From the NCBI RefSeq assembly GCF_008973485.1, contig NZ_CP031223.1, positions 1,240,001 to 1,304,000 on the forward strand: a stretch of 64,000 nt of DNA, written 5' to 3'. A program made the translations under genes and the position numbers. The number at the start of each line of letters is the position of its first letter. Position 1 is the first letter of the stretch. The notes below the pieces were generated by a model. It ran no database searches and was not told where the DNA came from. It saw only the letters and a list, made by a program, of their open reading frames with translations. This document shows positions 28,307-37,208 of the stretch, piece by piece. The DNA comes from Psychrobacillus glaciei (lineage in GTDB: Bacteria > Bacillota > Bacilli > Bacillales_A > Planococcaceae).

Positions 28307-30169
28307 GTGAGTTCAATCGCAAAGAAAAAAGGCTTTGGCGCTTCTGTATGGGACTTCTTAACGACAGTCGACCATAAAAAAATCGCTATCCTTTACCTCG
28401 CTGCCGGCGGTTTGTTTTTCGTAATCGGTGGTCTTGAGGCAATGCTAATTCGTATACAATTAGCAAAACCGGATAATGATTTTGTTAGTGCAGGCTTATT
28501 TAACGAAATTATTACAATGCATGGTACAACGATGATTTTCTTAGCGGCCATGCCAATATTATTTGGATTTATGAATGCAGTTATGCCACTTCAGATTGGT
28601 GCACGTGACGTTGCATTCCCATTTCTGAATGCTCTTGGTTTTTGGTTGTTCCTATTCGGAGGAATTTTCCTTAACTTATCTTGGTTCTTAGGTGGCGCAC
28701 CTGATGCAGGATGGACGTCGTATGCATCATTATCATTGGCTTCACCAGGACATGGTATTGACTTCTATGCACTCGGGCTTCAAATAGCCGGTGCCGGAAC
28801 TTATATTGGAGGTATTAACTTCCTAGTAACAATTATAAATATGCGTGCTCCGGGTATGACATACATGCGTATGCCATTAATGACTTGGACTACATTTGTT
28901 GCAAGTGCGTTAATCCTATTTGCTTTCCCACCACTTACTGTTGGTTTGTTTTTCTTAATCTTTGACCGTATGTTCGGTGCAAACTTCTTTGATCATACAA
29001 TGGGTGGTAATACAATAATCTGGGAGCATTTATTCTGGATTTTCGGGCATCCTGAGGTATATATCTTAATATTACCGGCTTTTGGTATATTCTCTGAGAT
29101 ATTCTCTATATTCTCACGTAAACGACTATTTGGTTATTCATCCATGGTTTTTGCAACTGTATTAATCGGTTTCTTAGGATTCATGGTTTGGGCTCACCAT
29201 ATGTTTACAGTTGGTTTAGGACCAACAGCAAATGCTATTTTCGCTGTTGCTACAATGGCAATCGCTGTTCCTACAGGTATGAAGATTTTTAACTGGTTGC
29301 TTACAATTTGGGGAGGAAGTATTAAAGTTACGGTTCCAATGCTGTATGCTTTAGGATTTATTCCTTCATTCGTAGCAGGTGGGGTAACTGGTATCATGCA
29401 AGCTGCCGCTCCACTAGATTATCAATTGCACGATTCATACTTTATCGTTGCCCATTTCCACTACGTAATCGTAGGGGGAGTAGTGCTTGCTATTTTAGCA
29501 GCATTACACTTATATTGGCCTTTAATGTTCAATCAAATGTTAAGTGAAAAATTAGGGAAATGGACATTCTGGTTCTTCTTCCTTGGATTCCATTGTACTT
29601 TCTTTATTCAACATTTCTTAGGATTAATGGGTATGCCACGTCGTGTATTTACGTTCCGCGAAGGGCAAGGTTGGGATTTATTCAACTTAATCAGTTCTTT
29701 AGGTGCAGGATTAATGGCAATAGGGGTTATCATTTTAGTTATTAACATTATTATCACGATTGTAAAAAATGAAAAAGTTGGTAATGATCCTTGGGAAGAT
29801 GGCCGTACGTTAGAATGGGCTATTCCACAACCAGTGCCTTATTATAACTTTAAACAAACACCACTTGTTCGGGGACTTGATACTTTTTGGATTGAGAAAC
29901 AAGAAGGTAATAAAGAAGGTATGACATATGCAGAACCAATTTCTGATATACATATGCCTAACAACTCATTTATTCCTTTTGTGATGTCATTTGGATTATT
30001 TGTAGCTGCATTTGGTGCTCTATACCATGCTGATCATTCATGGGGTATATTAGTTATCATACTTGGATTAGGTATTACATTACTTTCAATGGCAGTTCGT
30101 TCACTTAAAGATGATCATGGTTATCATATTCACAAAGAAGAATTAATGAATGAAAAAGGGGGTAAATAA
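28307..30169 (+). CDS. ctaD: Cytochrome caa3 oxidase subunit I
   Basis: Catalytic subunit with low-spin heme a and the heme a3/CuB centre; reduces oxygen and pumps protons. 620 residues, about 13-14 helices. Heme and copper ligands: MHGTTMIF, GHPEVYILILPAFG with the His-Tyr cross-link, WAHHMF, and HDSYFIVAHFHYVIVGG. GTG start after AGGAGG. Confidence 0.97.
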   Translation: MSSIAKKKGFGASVWDFLTTVDHKKIAILYLAAGGLFFVIGGLEAMLIRIQLAKPDNDFVSAGLFNEIITMHGTTMIFLAAMPILFGFMNAVMPLQIGARDVAFPFLNALGFWLFLFGGIFLNLSWFLGGAPDAGWTSYASLSLASPGHGIDFYALGLQIAGAGTYIGGINFLVTIINMRAPGMTYMRMPLMTWTTFVASALILFAFPPLTVGLFFLIFDRMFGANFFDHTMGGNTIIWEHLFWIFGHPEVYILILPAFGIFSEIFSIFSRKRLFGYSSMVFATVLIGFLGFMVWAHHMFTVGLGPTANAIFAVATMAIAVPTGMKIFNWLLTIWGGSIKVTVPMLYALGFIPSFVAGGVTGIMQAAAPLDYQLHDSYFIVAHFHYVIVGGVVLAILAALHLYWPLMFNQMLSEKLGKWTFWFFFLGFHCTFFIQHFLGLMGMPRRVFTFREGQGWDLFNLISSLGAGLMAIGVIILVINIIITIVKNEKVGNDPWEDGRTLEWAIPQPVPYYNFKQTPLVRGLDTFWIEKQEGNKEGMTYAEPISDIHMPNNSFIPFVMSFGLFVAAFGALYHADHSWGILVIILGLGITLLSMAVRSLKDDHGYHIHKEELMNEKGGK

Positions 30170-30171
30170 TA

Positions 30172-30798
30172 ATGGACTTTAATACGAAGTACACCCCACA
30201 ATCTTGGCCAGATCATCCAGAGCAAGTAACTTTAGAAGGTAAAAACAAATTCTTAGGTTTCTGGTTATTTCTAGGTGGAGAAACTGTATTATTCGCTAGT
30301 TTATTTGCTACTTATTTAGCTCTAAAAGACAAGGGACCAAGTGGAATGGAGTTTTCAACTCATTCACTTTATGAGTTGCCACTAGCTTTTGTTATGACTA
30401 TGTTGCTTTTAACTTCATCTTTAACAAGTGTTTATGCAATGTATCATATGAAAAACCATAACTTTAAAGGTATGCAAACTTGGATGGCTATCACGGTATT
30501 CCTTGGTCTTGGATTCTTAGCTTTAGAGATTTATGAGTTTAATCATTATGTTCACTTAGGTTTTAATTATGGTCAAAGTGCATTTTCATCTGCTTTCTTT
30601 ACATTAGTTGGAACGCATGGTCTTCACGTTGTAATTGGTCTTGGGTGGATTGTTTTACTACTTTTACGTAATGCAAAACGCGGATTTAGCTTATATAATG
30701 CACCAAAATACTATACTGCTTCTTTATACTGGCACTTTATCGATGTTGTGTGGGTATTCATCTTTACTGTAGTATACTTGATGGGAGTTGTTGGTTAA
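30172..30798 (+). CDS. ctaE: Cytochrome caa3 oxidase subunit III
   Basis: Membrane subunit with five helices, 208 residues, supporting the proton-pump function. Family marks: LGGETVLFASLFATYLAL, LEIYEFNHYV, FFTLVGTHGLHVVIGL and YWHFIDVVWVFIFTVVYL. Two nt after ctaD, preceded by GGGGG inside the ctaD end. Confidence 0.96.
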   Translation: MDFNTKYTPQSWPDHPEQVTLEGKNKFLGFWLFLGGETVLFASLFATYLALKDKGPSGMEFSTHSLYELPLAFVMTMLLLTSSLTSVYAMYHMKNHNFKGMQTWMAITVFLGLGFLALEIYEFNHYVHLGFNYGQSAFSSAFFTLVGTHGLHVVIGLGWIVLLLLRNAKRGFSLYNAPKYYTASLYWHFIDVVWVFIFTVVYLMGVVG

Positions 30799-30799
30799 T

Positions 30800-31132
30800 A
30801 TGTCACACGACGCTCACGTTTATGTGAAAACACAAACAGAGTATGAATATACTCGTCGTAAAAGAAGAGAAGAAATGCGTAATCAAGTAACGACATTTGC
30901 AATTATGATTTTTATGACATTAGTTGCATTTAGTTCAGTTGCTGCTGGTTTTTCAAAGTATTTTGTTGTACCAGTAATATTACTATTAGCTGCTATTCAA
31001 GTGGTATTACAACTTTACTACTTCATGCATATGAGTGAAAAAAATCACGGTATTACAGCTTTCTTCTTATATCTAGGTGCAACTTTTGCATTTACTTTTA
31101 TCCTTACGTTTTTAACAATTGTTTGGTGGTAA
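30800..31132 (+). CDS. ctaF: Cytochrome caa3 oxidase subunit IV
   Basis: 110-residue accessory subunit with three helices (about 32-52, 56-74, 83-106) and the sequence YYFMHMSEKNHG between helices 2 and 3. The ATG at 30800 overlaps the ctaE stop region by one base gap; GGGAG is 12 nt upstream. Last gene of the structural operon. Confidence 0.93.
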   Translation: MSHDAHVYVKTQTEYEYTRRKRREEMRNQVTTFAIMIFMTLVAFSSVAAGFSKYFVVPVILLLAAIQVVLQLYYFMHMSEKNHGITAFFLYLGATFAFTFILTFLTIVWW

Positions 31133-31143
31133 ATAAAATTATA

Positions 31144-31182
31144 AAGCGGGACTAAGTTTATTCTTAGTCTCGCTTTTTTTTT
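31144..31182 (+). terminator. Terminator of the ctaCDEF operon
   Basis: AAGCGGGACTAAG pairs with CTTAGTCTCGCTT around the loop TTTATT, then nine Ts. Confidence 0.95.
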
Positions 31183-31204
31183 GGTAACTGGCATATAGTG
31201 TCTC

Positions 31205-31290
31205 TGACGTTTAATCCAAAGCACTTGGGAAACTGTAAAGACTATTTTCACATACCCTTAAAGGACGCTTACGTTTTCTCAAAGATGGAA
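31205..31290 (+). repeat. Module A remnant (right end only)
   Basis: Contains TTTAATCCAAAGCACTTGGG and CCCTTAAAGGACGCTTACG, the right-hand 85 bp of module A, without hairpins. It lies immediately upstream of a B-A island. Confidence 0.7.
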
Positions 31291-31350
31291 GAATAACTTT
31301 ACCGTATAGTGTCATTACAAAATTCAATGCTGCATCTTCCGTTTTTCTTA

Positions 31351-31598
31351 AAAGATAAGAAAGTATTTGGGTTATCGTATTGCGAAACCAGCGTTCATAG
31401 TACTTTAAAGAATTATATAATACCGTGGATTTTCGTTTCAGGTGGACGCGTTCCGCGGGGGTGCCGCATTCGCGTCGTTTGCGATGGCACATCTGTCTCC
31501 GAGGAACGAAGGCTAAGAGCGCCACATCGTGTGGCAACGCCTTCGTGACCAACATCCTGTTGGCCTCCGTCTGGAGTCGCCACCTTTCACTGCAATCC
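31351..31598 (+). repeat. Module B repeat, copy 5, with its left flank
   Basis: The left flank (GATAAGAAAGTAT ... GTTCATAGTACTTTAAAG) is shared with the islands at 33670 and 54837. The GC-rich part starts GTGGATTTTCG at 31425 and ends TGCAATCC. The segment at 31510-31565 repeats the inner part of copy 2. Open frames across it on both strands are not genes. Confidence 0.8.
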
Positions 31599-31734
31599 AT
31601 TAAGCGAGTAGTACCTAACAAGAAGATTTTGCCCAGCTATCGCTAAGAATCCAGTATTAGTAAGGAATCATAGTATAATTTCAAGGCTTAGATCTTTAGT
31701 TTTTTTAGTTTTCCGTACACAGTATACACGAATC

Positions 31735-32117
31735 AGTGGGTGTAACATTAGAGTAGGTGGTACTAGAGAAAAATAGATAGCACCCATTATTAAAGAAGCG
31801 CTGAGCGGAGGAAATTGCATCTTCATCCGCTTTTAAAAGAATAGGAAAGGATTTATTCTCTCATTAACCAAAACAAATGCATTAAGTCTTTACATTTTTC
31901 AAGAAGGCGACGGACACACAACCGCCACAAGATTACAGAAAAAAGTGGATTGAGAAGTGACGCAGTCACTTCTCAATCCACAGAAATTCCCATGGAAATA
32001 GTGTAGCCAAAATTCTTTTTGCGACGAGTAACCGCAGGAGCAGATGTTTCGTCCAAAGCACTCTAGAAATAGAGAAGACAAAATGAACTTAAAGGACGCT
32101 TGCGTTTTTCTTATTTG
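31735..32117 (+). repeat. Module A repeat, copy A5
   Basis: Full-length, with an extra insertion of about 35 bp after AATAGTGTAGC. The central stem (31945-31981) is GTGGATTGAGAAGTGAC, loop GCA, and its exact complement; it differs from the main version at three positions on both arms. Ends GGACGCTTGCGTTTTTCTTA, just before the ctaG promoter. Confidence 0.9.
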
Positions 32118-32131
32118 TCATAGTTCGTTCA

Positions 32132-32160
32132 TTGAAGTTATAGCTGTAGAGCATTATAAT
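32132..32160 (+). promoter_or_regulatory. Sigma-A promoter of ctaG
   Basis: TTGAAG, 17 bp, TATAAT; the start codon of ctaG is 37 nt downstream. It lies just outside the right end of module A5. Confidence 0.8.
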
Positions 32161-32196
32161 AAGGAAAGTAATGTAGCAGGAAGGAGCAAGGTACCT

Positions 32197-33108
32197 ATGC
32201 CTTTAAGTATATTCGGATTTCAAGCATTGTGGAGTCCTATCATGATTGGCGTTTTAGTATTGATTACAATATTATATTTCTTAATTACGGTAAAATGGAG
32301 AAAAGACTTTCATGTTTCAGAACCATTGAAACGAAAAGAAGTTGTTTATTTTCTAACGAGTTTAGTCCTTTTGTATATTATAAAGGGTTCTCCTATAGAT
32401 TTAATGAGTCATATTATGTTTTCATTTCACATGACACAAATGGCAATATTGTTAATGTTGATTCCCCCTATATTGATGAAAGGAATTCCATGGTGGGTTT
32501 GGAAAGCTGTAAGGGAGTTGCCTGTTGTTCGAAAGTTATTCCCTTTTTTTACAAGACCAATGTTAGCTTTGATCTTATTTTCAGGTCTGTTCTCTCTTTA
32601 CCATATTCCGTTAATTTTTGATTATATTAAATTAAATGAAGGTTTGCATGGCACTTATACGTTTATCTTGTTTATTTCTGCAATCTGCATGTGGTGGTCC
32701 ATTATTGATATCAATGGAGTTGAAAATAAACTACACGGATTAAAAAAAATTGGTTATATTATAGCCAGTGCTGTATTAATCACTCCAGCGTGTGCGCTTA
32801 TTATTTTCTCAGACGTACCAATGTATGCTACTTATACAAACCCAGATGCATGGTTGAAAGCTATGGCACTTTGTGTACCAAGTAATACATTAGCTGGTCT
32901 TTCATTATCTGGCCCTGAACTATTTTCGAACATGCCTCCATTTGAGGACCAACAACTTGGCGGAGTTATTATGAAAATTATTCAAGAAATTATTTATGGA
33001 TTCGTATTATTTTATATTTTCTTTGAGTGGTATCGAAATGAACAAGAAAATGCAGATGATATTACACAAAAAGCATTAGATGATCTACAAAATTCAAGTA
33101 GAGCCTAG
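32197..33108 (+). CDS. ctaG: Cytochrome oxidase assembly protein CtaG (caa3 type)
   Basis: Polytopic membrane protein of about seven helices, 303 residues, needed in B. subtilis for assembly of cytochrome caa3. Family segments: FSFHMTQMAILLMLIPPIL, LYHIPLIFD, FFEWYRNEQ at the end. ATG 32197 is used with AAGGAG 10 nt upstream; the frame extends to 32044 but that part is module A5. Separated from ctaF by 1.06 kb of repeats and has its own promoter, so it is a separate unit here. Confidence 0.92.
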   Translation: MPLSIFGFQALWSPIMIGVLVLITILYFLITVKWRKDFHVSEPLKRKEVVYFLTSLVLLYIIKGSPIDLMSHIMFSFHMTQMAILLMLIPPILMKGIPWWVWKAVRELPVVRKLFPFFTRPMLALILFSGLFSLYHIPLIFDYIKLNEGLHGTYTFILFISAICMWWSIIDINGVENKLHGLKKIGYIIASAVLITPACALIIFSDVPMYATYTNPDAWLKAMALCVPSNTLAGLSLSGPELFSNMPPFEDQQLGGVIMKIIQEIIYGFVLFYIFFEWYRNEQENADDITQKALDDLQNSSRA

Positions 33109-33145
33109 TTGTTAAAATAAACCGTTGTATTCAAGGAGAATGATG

Positions 33146-33607
33146 ATGAATTTACCTCTATTACCTACAATTAGTACCTCATTTATCGTATTAAGTGCTA
33201 TCTTGATAGCAATCGGTTGGGTATTAATCAAACAAAGAAAAATTGAAGCACATAAGAAGACGATGTTTGCTGCAGCTATATCAGCTTTAGCTTTTTTTAT
33301 CATCTATGTTTCACGAACAATATTTATTGGTAATACTGCATTTGGTGGACCGGAAGACATCAAAATCTACTACACCATATTTTTAATTTTTCACATTACA
33401 TTAGCCACTACAGGTGCAGTGTTTGGAATTGTAACGATTTATTTAGGGTTAAAGAATAATATTGCCAAGCACCGTAAAATTGGACCAATTACAAGCATTA
33501 TTTGGTTCTTTGTAGCAATAACAGGCGTAGCAGTCTATTTATTGTTGTATGTATTTTATCATGGTGGAGATACAACTTCTGTCATAAAAGCGATAATTGG
33601 TGGATAA
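33146..33607 (+). CDS. DUF420 membrane protein, CtaM-like oxidase maturation factor
   Basis: 153 residues, four helices with the conserved HKKTMFAAAISALAFFIIYV and FHITLATTGAVFGI. DUF420 proteins include S. aureus CtaM, required for activity of heme-A-containing oxidase; B. subtilis has YozB. ATG at 33146 with AAGGAG 7 nt upstream; three tandem ATGs make the exact start uncertain by two codons. Follows ctaG by 37 nt and is surely co-transcribed. Confidence 0.88.
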   Translation: MNLPLLPTISTSFIVLSAILIAIGWVLIKQRKIEAHKKTMFAAAISALAFFIIYVSRTIFIGNTAFGGPEDIKIYYTIFLIFHITLATTGAVFGIVTIYLGLKNNIAKHRKIGPITSIIWFFVAITGVAVYLLLYVFYHGGDTTSVIKAIIGG

Positions 33608-33622
33608 ATCAACTATAAAAAT

Positions 33623-33668
33623 AAAACAGTAGTCAGCGTAATTATGCTGGCTACTGTTTTATTCTTTC
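33623..33668 (+). terminator. Terminator after the DUF420 gene
   Basis: AAAACAGTAGTCAGC pairs with GCTGGCTACTGTTTT (one wobble), followed by a T-rich stretch. Confidence 0.88.
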
Positions 33669-33669
33669 T

Positions 33670-34024
33670 TTAAAGATAAGAATGTATATGGATTATCGCC
33701 ATGCGAAGCGAGTGTTCATAGTACTTTTAAGAATTACATAATACCGCGGATTTCCGTTTCAGGTGGACGGGTTCGTAGTGATGGCTCATTTGTCTCACTC
33801 ATGTGGCCACTGAAAAAGTCCAGTTTTCCATAAAATTAAAATTTCATTCCCGAAAAAAGTTATTTTTAGCTACTAAAGTTGGGGGGATTCTGCTTAATCT
33901 CATGGTTTTACCTATAAAAGCAGGGGTGAGAATTTTCGGTATTTTCAAATTTAAATATTTAGTCACTTTTTCAGTGGCATTTCACTTATCTCGCTGGAGT
34001 CGCCACCATCACTTCAATCAATTC
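33670..34024 (+). repeat. Module B repeat, copy 6, split by an inserted element
   Basis: Left flank as in the other islands (GATAAGAATGTATATGGATTA), GC-rich start GCGGATTTCCGTTTCAGGTGG at 33746 and right end GGAGTCGCCACC. The middle is interrupted by a 173 bp element with terminal inverted repeats. Confidence 0.75.
33806..33978. mobile_element. Small non-autonomous insertion (MITE-like)
   Basis: GCCACTGAAAAAGT at 33806-33819 and its exact complement ACTTTTTCAGTGGC at 33965-33978 are 14 bp terminal inverted repeats bounding 173 bp without a transposase. It sits inside module B copy 6. No convincing target-site duplication was seen. The ends recall those of IS elements common in Bacillales, but the family was not identified. 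Confidence 0.7.
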
Positions 34025-34084
34025 TAGGTAAAACTTTATTGTTTTTACTTTTACTTTTACTTTTCCCGAAAAAAGTTTAAGCGA

Positions 34085-34428
34085 TCCTGTGTAAAAATGA
34101 TTATGGTGGACTTGTCGAAAAATAGATAACATTCCTAGATAAAGAAGTGCTAAGCGGACGAAATTGCATCTTCGTCCGCTTTTAAAAGAATAGGAAAGGA
34201 TTTATTCTTTCATTATCCAAACCTTATGTACCTTGTCTCTAACTATTCCAAGAGGGCGACGGACAAACATTTTCTACAAGATTACCAGAAAAATGGATCG
34301 TGAAGTGACGCAGTCACTTCACGATCCACAAAAAAACACCGGTAATAGTGTAGCGATGCTTCGTCCAAAGCACTCTGGGAATAGAGAAGACAAGAGCGCT
34401 TAAAGTATGCTAGCATTTTTCTTAGTCT
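34085..34428 (+). repeat. Module A repeat, copy A6
   Basis: Full-length; central stem 34294-34328 (TGGATCGTGAAGTGAC, loop GCA). Preceded by five As. The upstream 30 bp (TTTTACTTTTACTTTTCCC) is shared with the start of copy A9. Ends 18 bp before the stop of the minus-strand permease gene. Confidence 0.88.
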
Positions 34429-34446
34429 ATCAACCAGTTTTATGGT

Positions 34447-35508
34447 TCATACCTTAAAGTTAAGCTTTATCATTCCGGATTCTTTTGCAGTAATAAATAA
34501 TATAACAATTATTGGTCCTATAATAAATCCAAGGATTCCAAATAATTTTGCGCCTACAAACATTGCAATTAGGACTGCTAATGGAGATATGCCCATTTGC
34601 GAGCCCATTAACTTAGGTTCCACTGTTCTTCTAATAATAATTAGAATAACTGCAAGAATAGTAAGCTTCGTTCCTAAAACAACGTCCCCAGTAAGGAAAT
34701 GATAGAGAGCCCAAGGTGCTAGAATAATAATAGACCCTAGAATTGGGATAATATCAATAATCCAAATAATAATCGACATAACTATTGCATATTTTGGAGC
34801 GATTAACAGTAATCCTATTAGGGTAGCAGCTAAAATGAAAAAACTTGCCAATACTTGTGCTTTTAAAAAGCCAATGACCACTTTTTTTATGCCTTTTGCC
34901 ATGAATCGTACCTTTTCTGCAGTACTTTCGGAAAAATATTGAAAAAGCTTTATTCGTAACTGTTCCAAATCAAGCATAAATAAAAATAATGCTACGATGA
35001 ATACGATGAAACTAACTAAAAAGTTTGGGATATTTGTTAGTAGGGACGTAATATTTGAGTAGCTCAATAAATCAAGTAAAGAATCTTTTAAACTTACTAA
35101 AGTATCTTCCAACTTATTCTGTATGGATAATACTACTTCTGCTGGTAATCCTTCTGTATATTTAAATAAGTTATTTTGAATATCTATCCACATTCCTGTT
35201 AAATTATTTAAATAATTAGGAATAATTTTTGTAGTGTATATTAATTGCGTGATAAGTTTTGTAATACCAAAATAAAGTCCTCCTGAAATAATTAACAAAA
35301 AGAAAGAAAAATTTGTGATTACGGCAGGTTTTCTATTCCACTTAAATGTTTTTTGTGTAAATTTAACTAGTGGTTCAATTATTATAGCTGTAAGGAGTGC
35401 TAATACAATAGGAACTGAGACAGGCAAGATAAAAATTGCAATCAACAAAAGGATGAGAATCAGAAAAAAGTATTTAAGGTATTTCTTAAAAAAAAATTTG
35501 TTTAACAA
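34447..35508 (-). CDS. AI-2E family transporter, YtvI-like permease
   Basis: 353-residue membrane protein of the PerM/AI-2E exporter family with eight predicted helices, an early basic-hydrophobic N-terminus and the C-terminal GAKLFGILGFIIGPIIVILF. Related B. subtilis YtvI is a sporulation membrane protein of unknown substrate. TTG 35508 follows AAGGTGG by 8 nt; the GTG at 35520 overlaps that site. Not at a syntenic position in B. subtilis, so it is likely an inserted gene. Confidence 0.85.
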   Translation of the reverse strand: MLNKFFFKKYLKYFFLILILLLIAIFILPVSVPIVLALLTAIIIEPLVKFTQKTFKWNRKPAVITNFSFFLLIISGGLYFGITKLITQLIYTTKIIPNYLNNLTGMWIDIQNNLFKYTEGLPAEVVLSIQNKLEDTLVSLKDSLLDLLSYSNITSLLTNIPNFLVSFIVFIVALFLFMLDLEQLRIKLFQYFSESTAEKVRFMAKGIKKVVIGFLKAQVLASFFILAATLIGLLLIAPKYAIVMSIIIWIIDIIPILGSIIILAPWALYHFLTGDVVLGTKLTILAVILIIIRRTVEPKLMGSQMGISPLAVLIAMFVGAKLFGILGFIIGPIIVILFITAKESGMIKLNFKV

Positions 35509-35572
35509 GAGCAGTACCACCTTCTTATGATTGTTATATTAAGTATAGTCAAAATTTATACTTTTGAACATG

Positions 35573-35603
35573 AAAAAACGCCAGAGAATATTTTCTCTAG
35601 CGT
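35573..35603 (-). terminator. Terminator after yugN (minus strand)
   Basis: Read on the minus strand GACGCTAGAGAA pairs with TTCTCTGGCGT and is followed by six Ts. Confidence 0.85.
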
Positions 35604-35610
35604 CATTTTA

Positions 35611-35976
35611 TTAGGCGTTCAGTTCAAAAGGTTTTAAATCCGCACTAAGTGCAGTTAATGTCTTCTCACAAGACTTAAGTAAATGATTTGGGAAAACCTC
35701 ATTTTCGCCATATTCAATGCCATGTGGATAGTAATGTTTACCAAGAGCAGGCTTCAATAATGTGATTATGGCATCATGAGCTCCAACATCGCCATCTTTT
35801 GTATAGCCAAATACGCGAAGATAAAAAATACCTTCTTTTATTTCATATTTTTTGTCATAAGTAACGCGCTCATAATCCCATTGTCCTGCGCGGATTAGAC
35901 CGTGCTGTTTCATTACATCATCTAATACATTTAGATCAATGACAGTGTTTTCGATACCTGTGTTTTCGAAATCCAT
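35611..35976 (-). CDS. yugN: YugN-like family protein
   Basis: 121-residue soluble protein starting MDFENTGIENTVIDLNVLD, with the family core WDYERVTYDKKYEIKEGIFYLR and HYYPHGIEYGENEVFP. Function unknown. AAGGAGGAC precedes the ATG. Located away from the B. subtilis yugN position. Confidence 0.82.
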   Translation of the reverse strand: MDFENTGIENTVIDLNVLDDVMKQHGLIRAGQWDYERVTYDKKYEIKEGIFYLRVFGYTKDGDVGAHDAIITLLKPALGKHYYPHGIEYGENEVFPNHLLKSCEKTLTALSADLKPFELNA

Positions 35977-36072
35977 TTAATTGTCCTCCTTCACGTTCAA
36001 ATTACCATATAATACGTTCTCATTAATATTAATTCAAATTTGAAAATGTTGCAATGACAACATTGTGTCTTT

Positions 36073-36102
36073 GTATACAAGCTTGATATACTAGTGAAAA
36101 TG
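36073..36102 (+). promoter_or_regulatory. Possible forespore (sigma-F type) promoter of ylbC
   Basis: GTATA (36073-36077), 15 bp, then AGTGAAAATG. The -35 is a full match and the -10 partial. Related ylbC genes are reported as forespore-expressed, which supports but does not prove this. Confidence 0.35.
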
Positions 36103-36128
36103 GATTAAAACCTAAGGAGATAAATAAG

Positions 36129-37205
36129 ATGAAAAATCTATTTCGTTTCTTAATCGCTATTGCTATTGTACTAGCAGTGTTTATATATTTTGATAACCCT
36201 ATTCAAGAAAATGAGTTGCTTACCGGCTCGAATAACACTGGACAAATAATTCCGCAAGAAACGAAAGGAACTGTCGAAACAAACAGTATTTTTTCTAGAC
36301 CTAAAACTGGTATTTCTGTGTTAGTAGGGCAACCATCTTCCGAATTAATCAAGTTATTAGGAAAACCAGCTCGAATTGAACCCTCCTCATTTGGTTTTGA
36401 GTGGTGGGTGTATAATGATTCTTATTCAAGTTATCAACTGGTAGGAGTTTCCGAAGGCCAAGTAAAACAAGTTCTGGCTATTGGTAACTCTGTGGAAGTT
36501 ACACCATATAAAATTGGCCAGTCAATTGAAGATATCTATCGTTTTACGCTCGTTCAATCAGAAATTACAATTTCCATTGGAACGAATACATATACGTTTT
36601 CATTAAATGAAGATGATATTAATAACCGAATTTTAGTTCAATTTGATAATTTACTAGCTATTCTATATATTGATGTCGTTGGTAAACGGCTAGAAGCAGT
36701 TAGATTTTCTGATTTAGAAACCCTCTTATTACAGAAGCCATATGATATTTTATATAATGGTTCGATGATAGAAACTCAAATTCCTACTTCCTCTTTTCAA
36801 ATTGCCGTAGACCGTGCAAATGAGAGACAAATTTTTGAAATTACAAATGTCTATCGACTGAGACATGGTGTTAGAGTTTTAGAATCAGATATGCCATTGC
36901 AAGATATTGCTAGAATGCAAAGTAAAGAAATGGCTAAAAATAATGTAGTAGCAAATGATTTGGCTGAAATTCCTACGTTAAGCGATACATTAAAAGAATC
37001 AAATATAGAGTTTTCCAGAGCTGGCGGAAATACAGCTGCTTTTTATTTTGATGCAGGAGAAGCGGTAAACGGTTGGTTAAACTCAAAAAATCATAGAGAT
37101 ACACTATTAGGTAGAAGGTATACACACACTGGGGTAGGGGTATACGGAAACTACTATACGCAGAATCTTATTGAAAGACCGACTTCCATAGAGGATAGGC
37201 CATAA
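36129..37205 (+). CDS. ylbC: CAP-domain secreted protein YlbC
   Basis: 358 residues: an N-terminal signal anchor (LFRFLIAIAIVLAVFIYF), a CAP-associated N-terminal domain (about 55-210, GISVLVGQPSSELIKLLGKP) and a C-terminal CAP/SCP domain (about 240-350) with RANERQIFEITNVYRLRHG and GWLNSKNHRDTLLG. CAP domains are extracellular; the biochemical role in Bacillus is unknown. Its stop lies 3 nt from the stop of the convergent aspartokinase gene. Confidence 0.88.
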   Translation: MKNLFRFLIAIAIVLAVFIYFDNPIQENELLTGSNNTGQIIPQETKGTVETNSIFSRPKTGISVLVGQPSSELIKLLGKPARIEPSSFGFEWWVYNDSYSSYQLVGVSEGQVKQVLAIGNSVEVTPYKIGQSIEDIYRFTLVQSEITISIGTNTYTFSLNEDDINNRILVQFDNLLAILYIDVVGKRLEAVRFSDLETLLLQKPYDILYNGSMIETQIPTSSFQIAVDRANERQIFEITNVYRLRHGVRVLESDMPLQDIARMQSKEMAKNNVVANDLAEIPTLSDTLKESNIEFSRAGGNTAAFYFDAGEAVNGWLNSKNHRDTLLGRRYTHTGVGVYGNYYTQNLIERPTSIEDRP

Positions 37206-37208
37206 TCA

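Noticed and set aside
32044-32196. N-terminal extension of ctaG by 51 codons
   Set aside because: The extension is translated module A5; the real ribosome site and family start are at 32197, and the promoter lies inside the extension.
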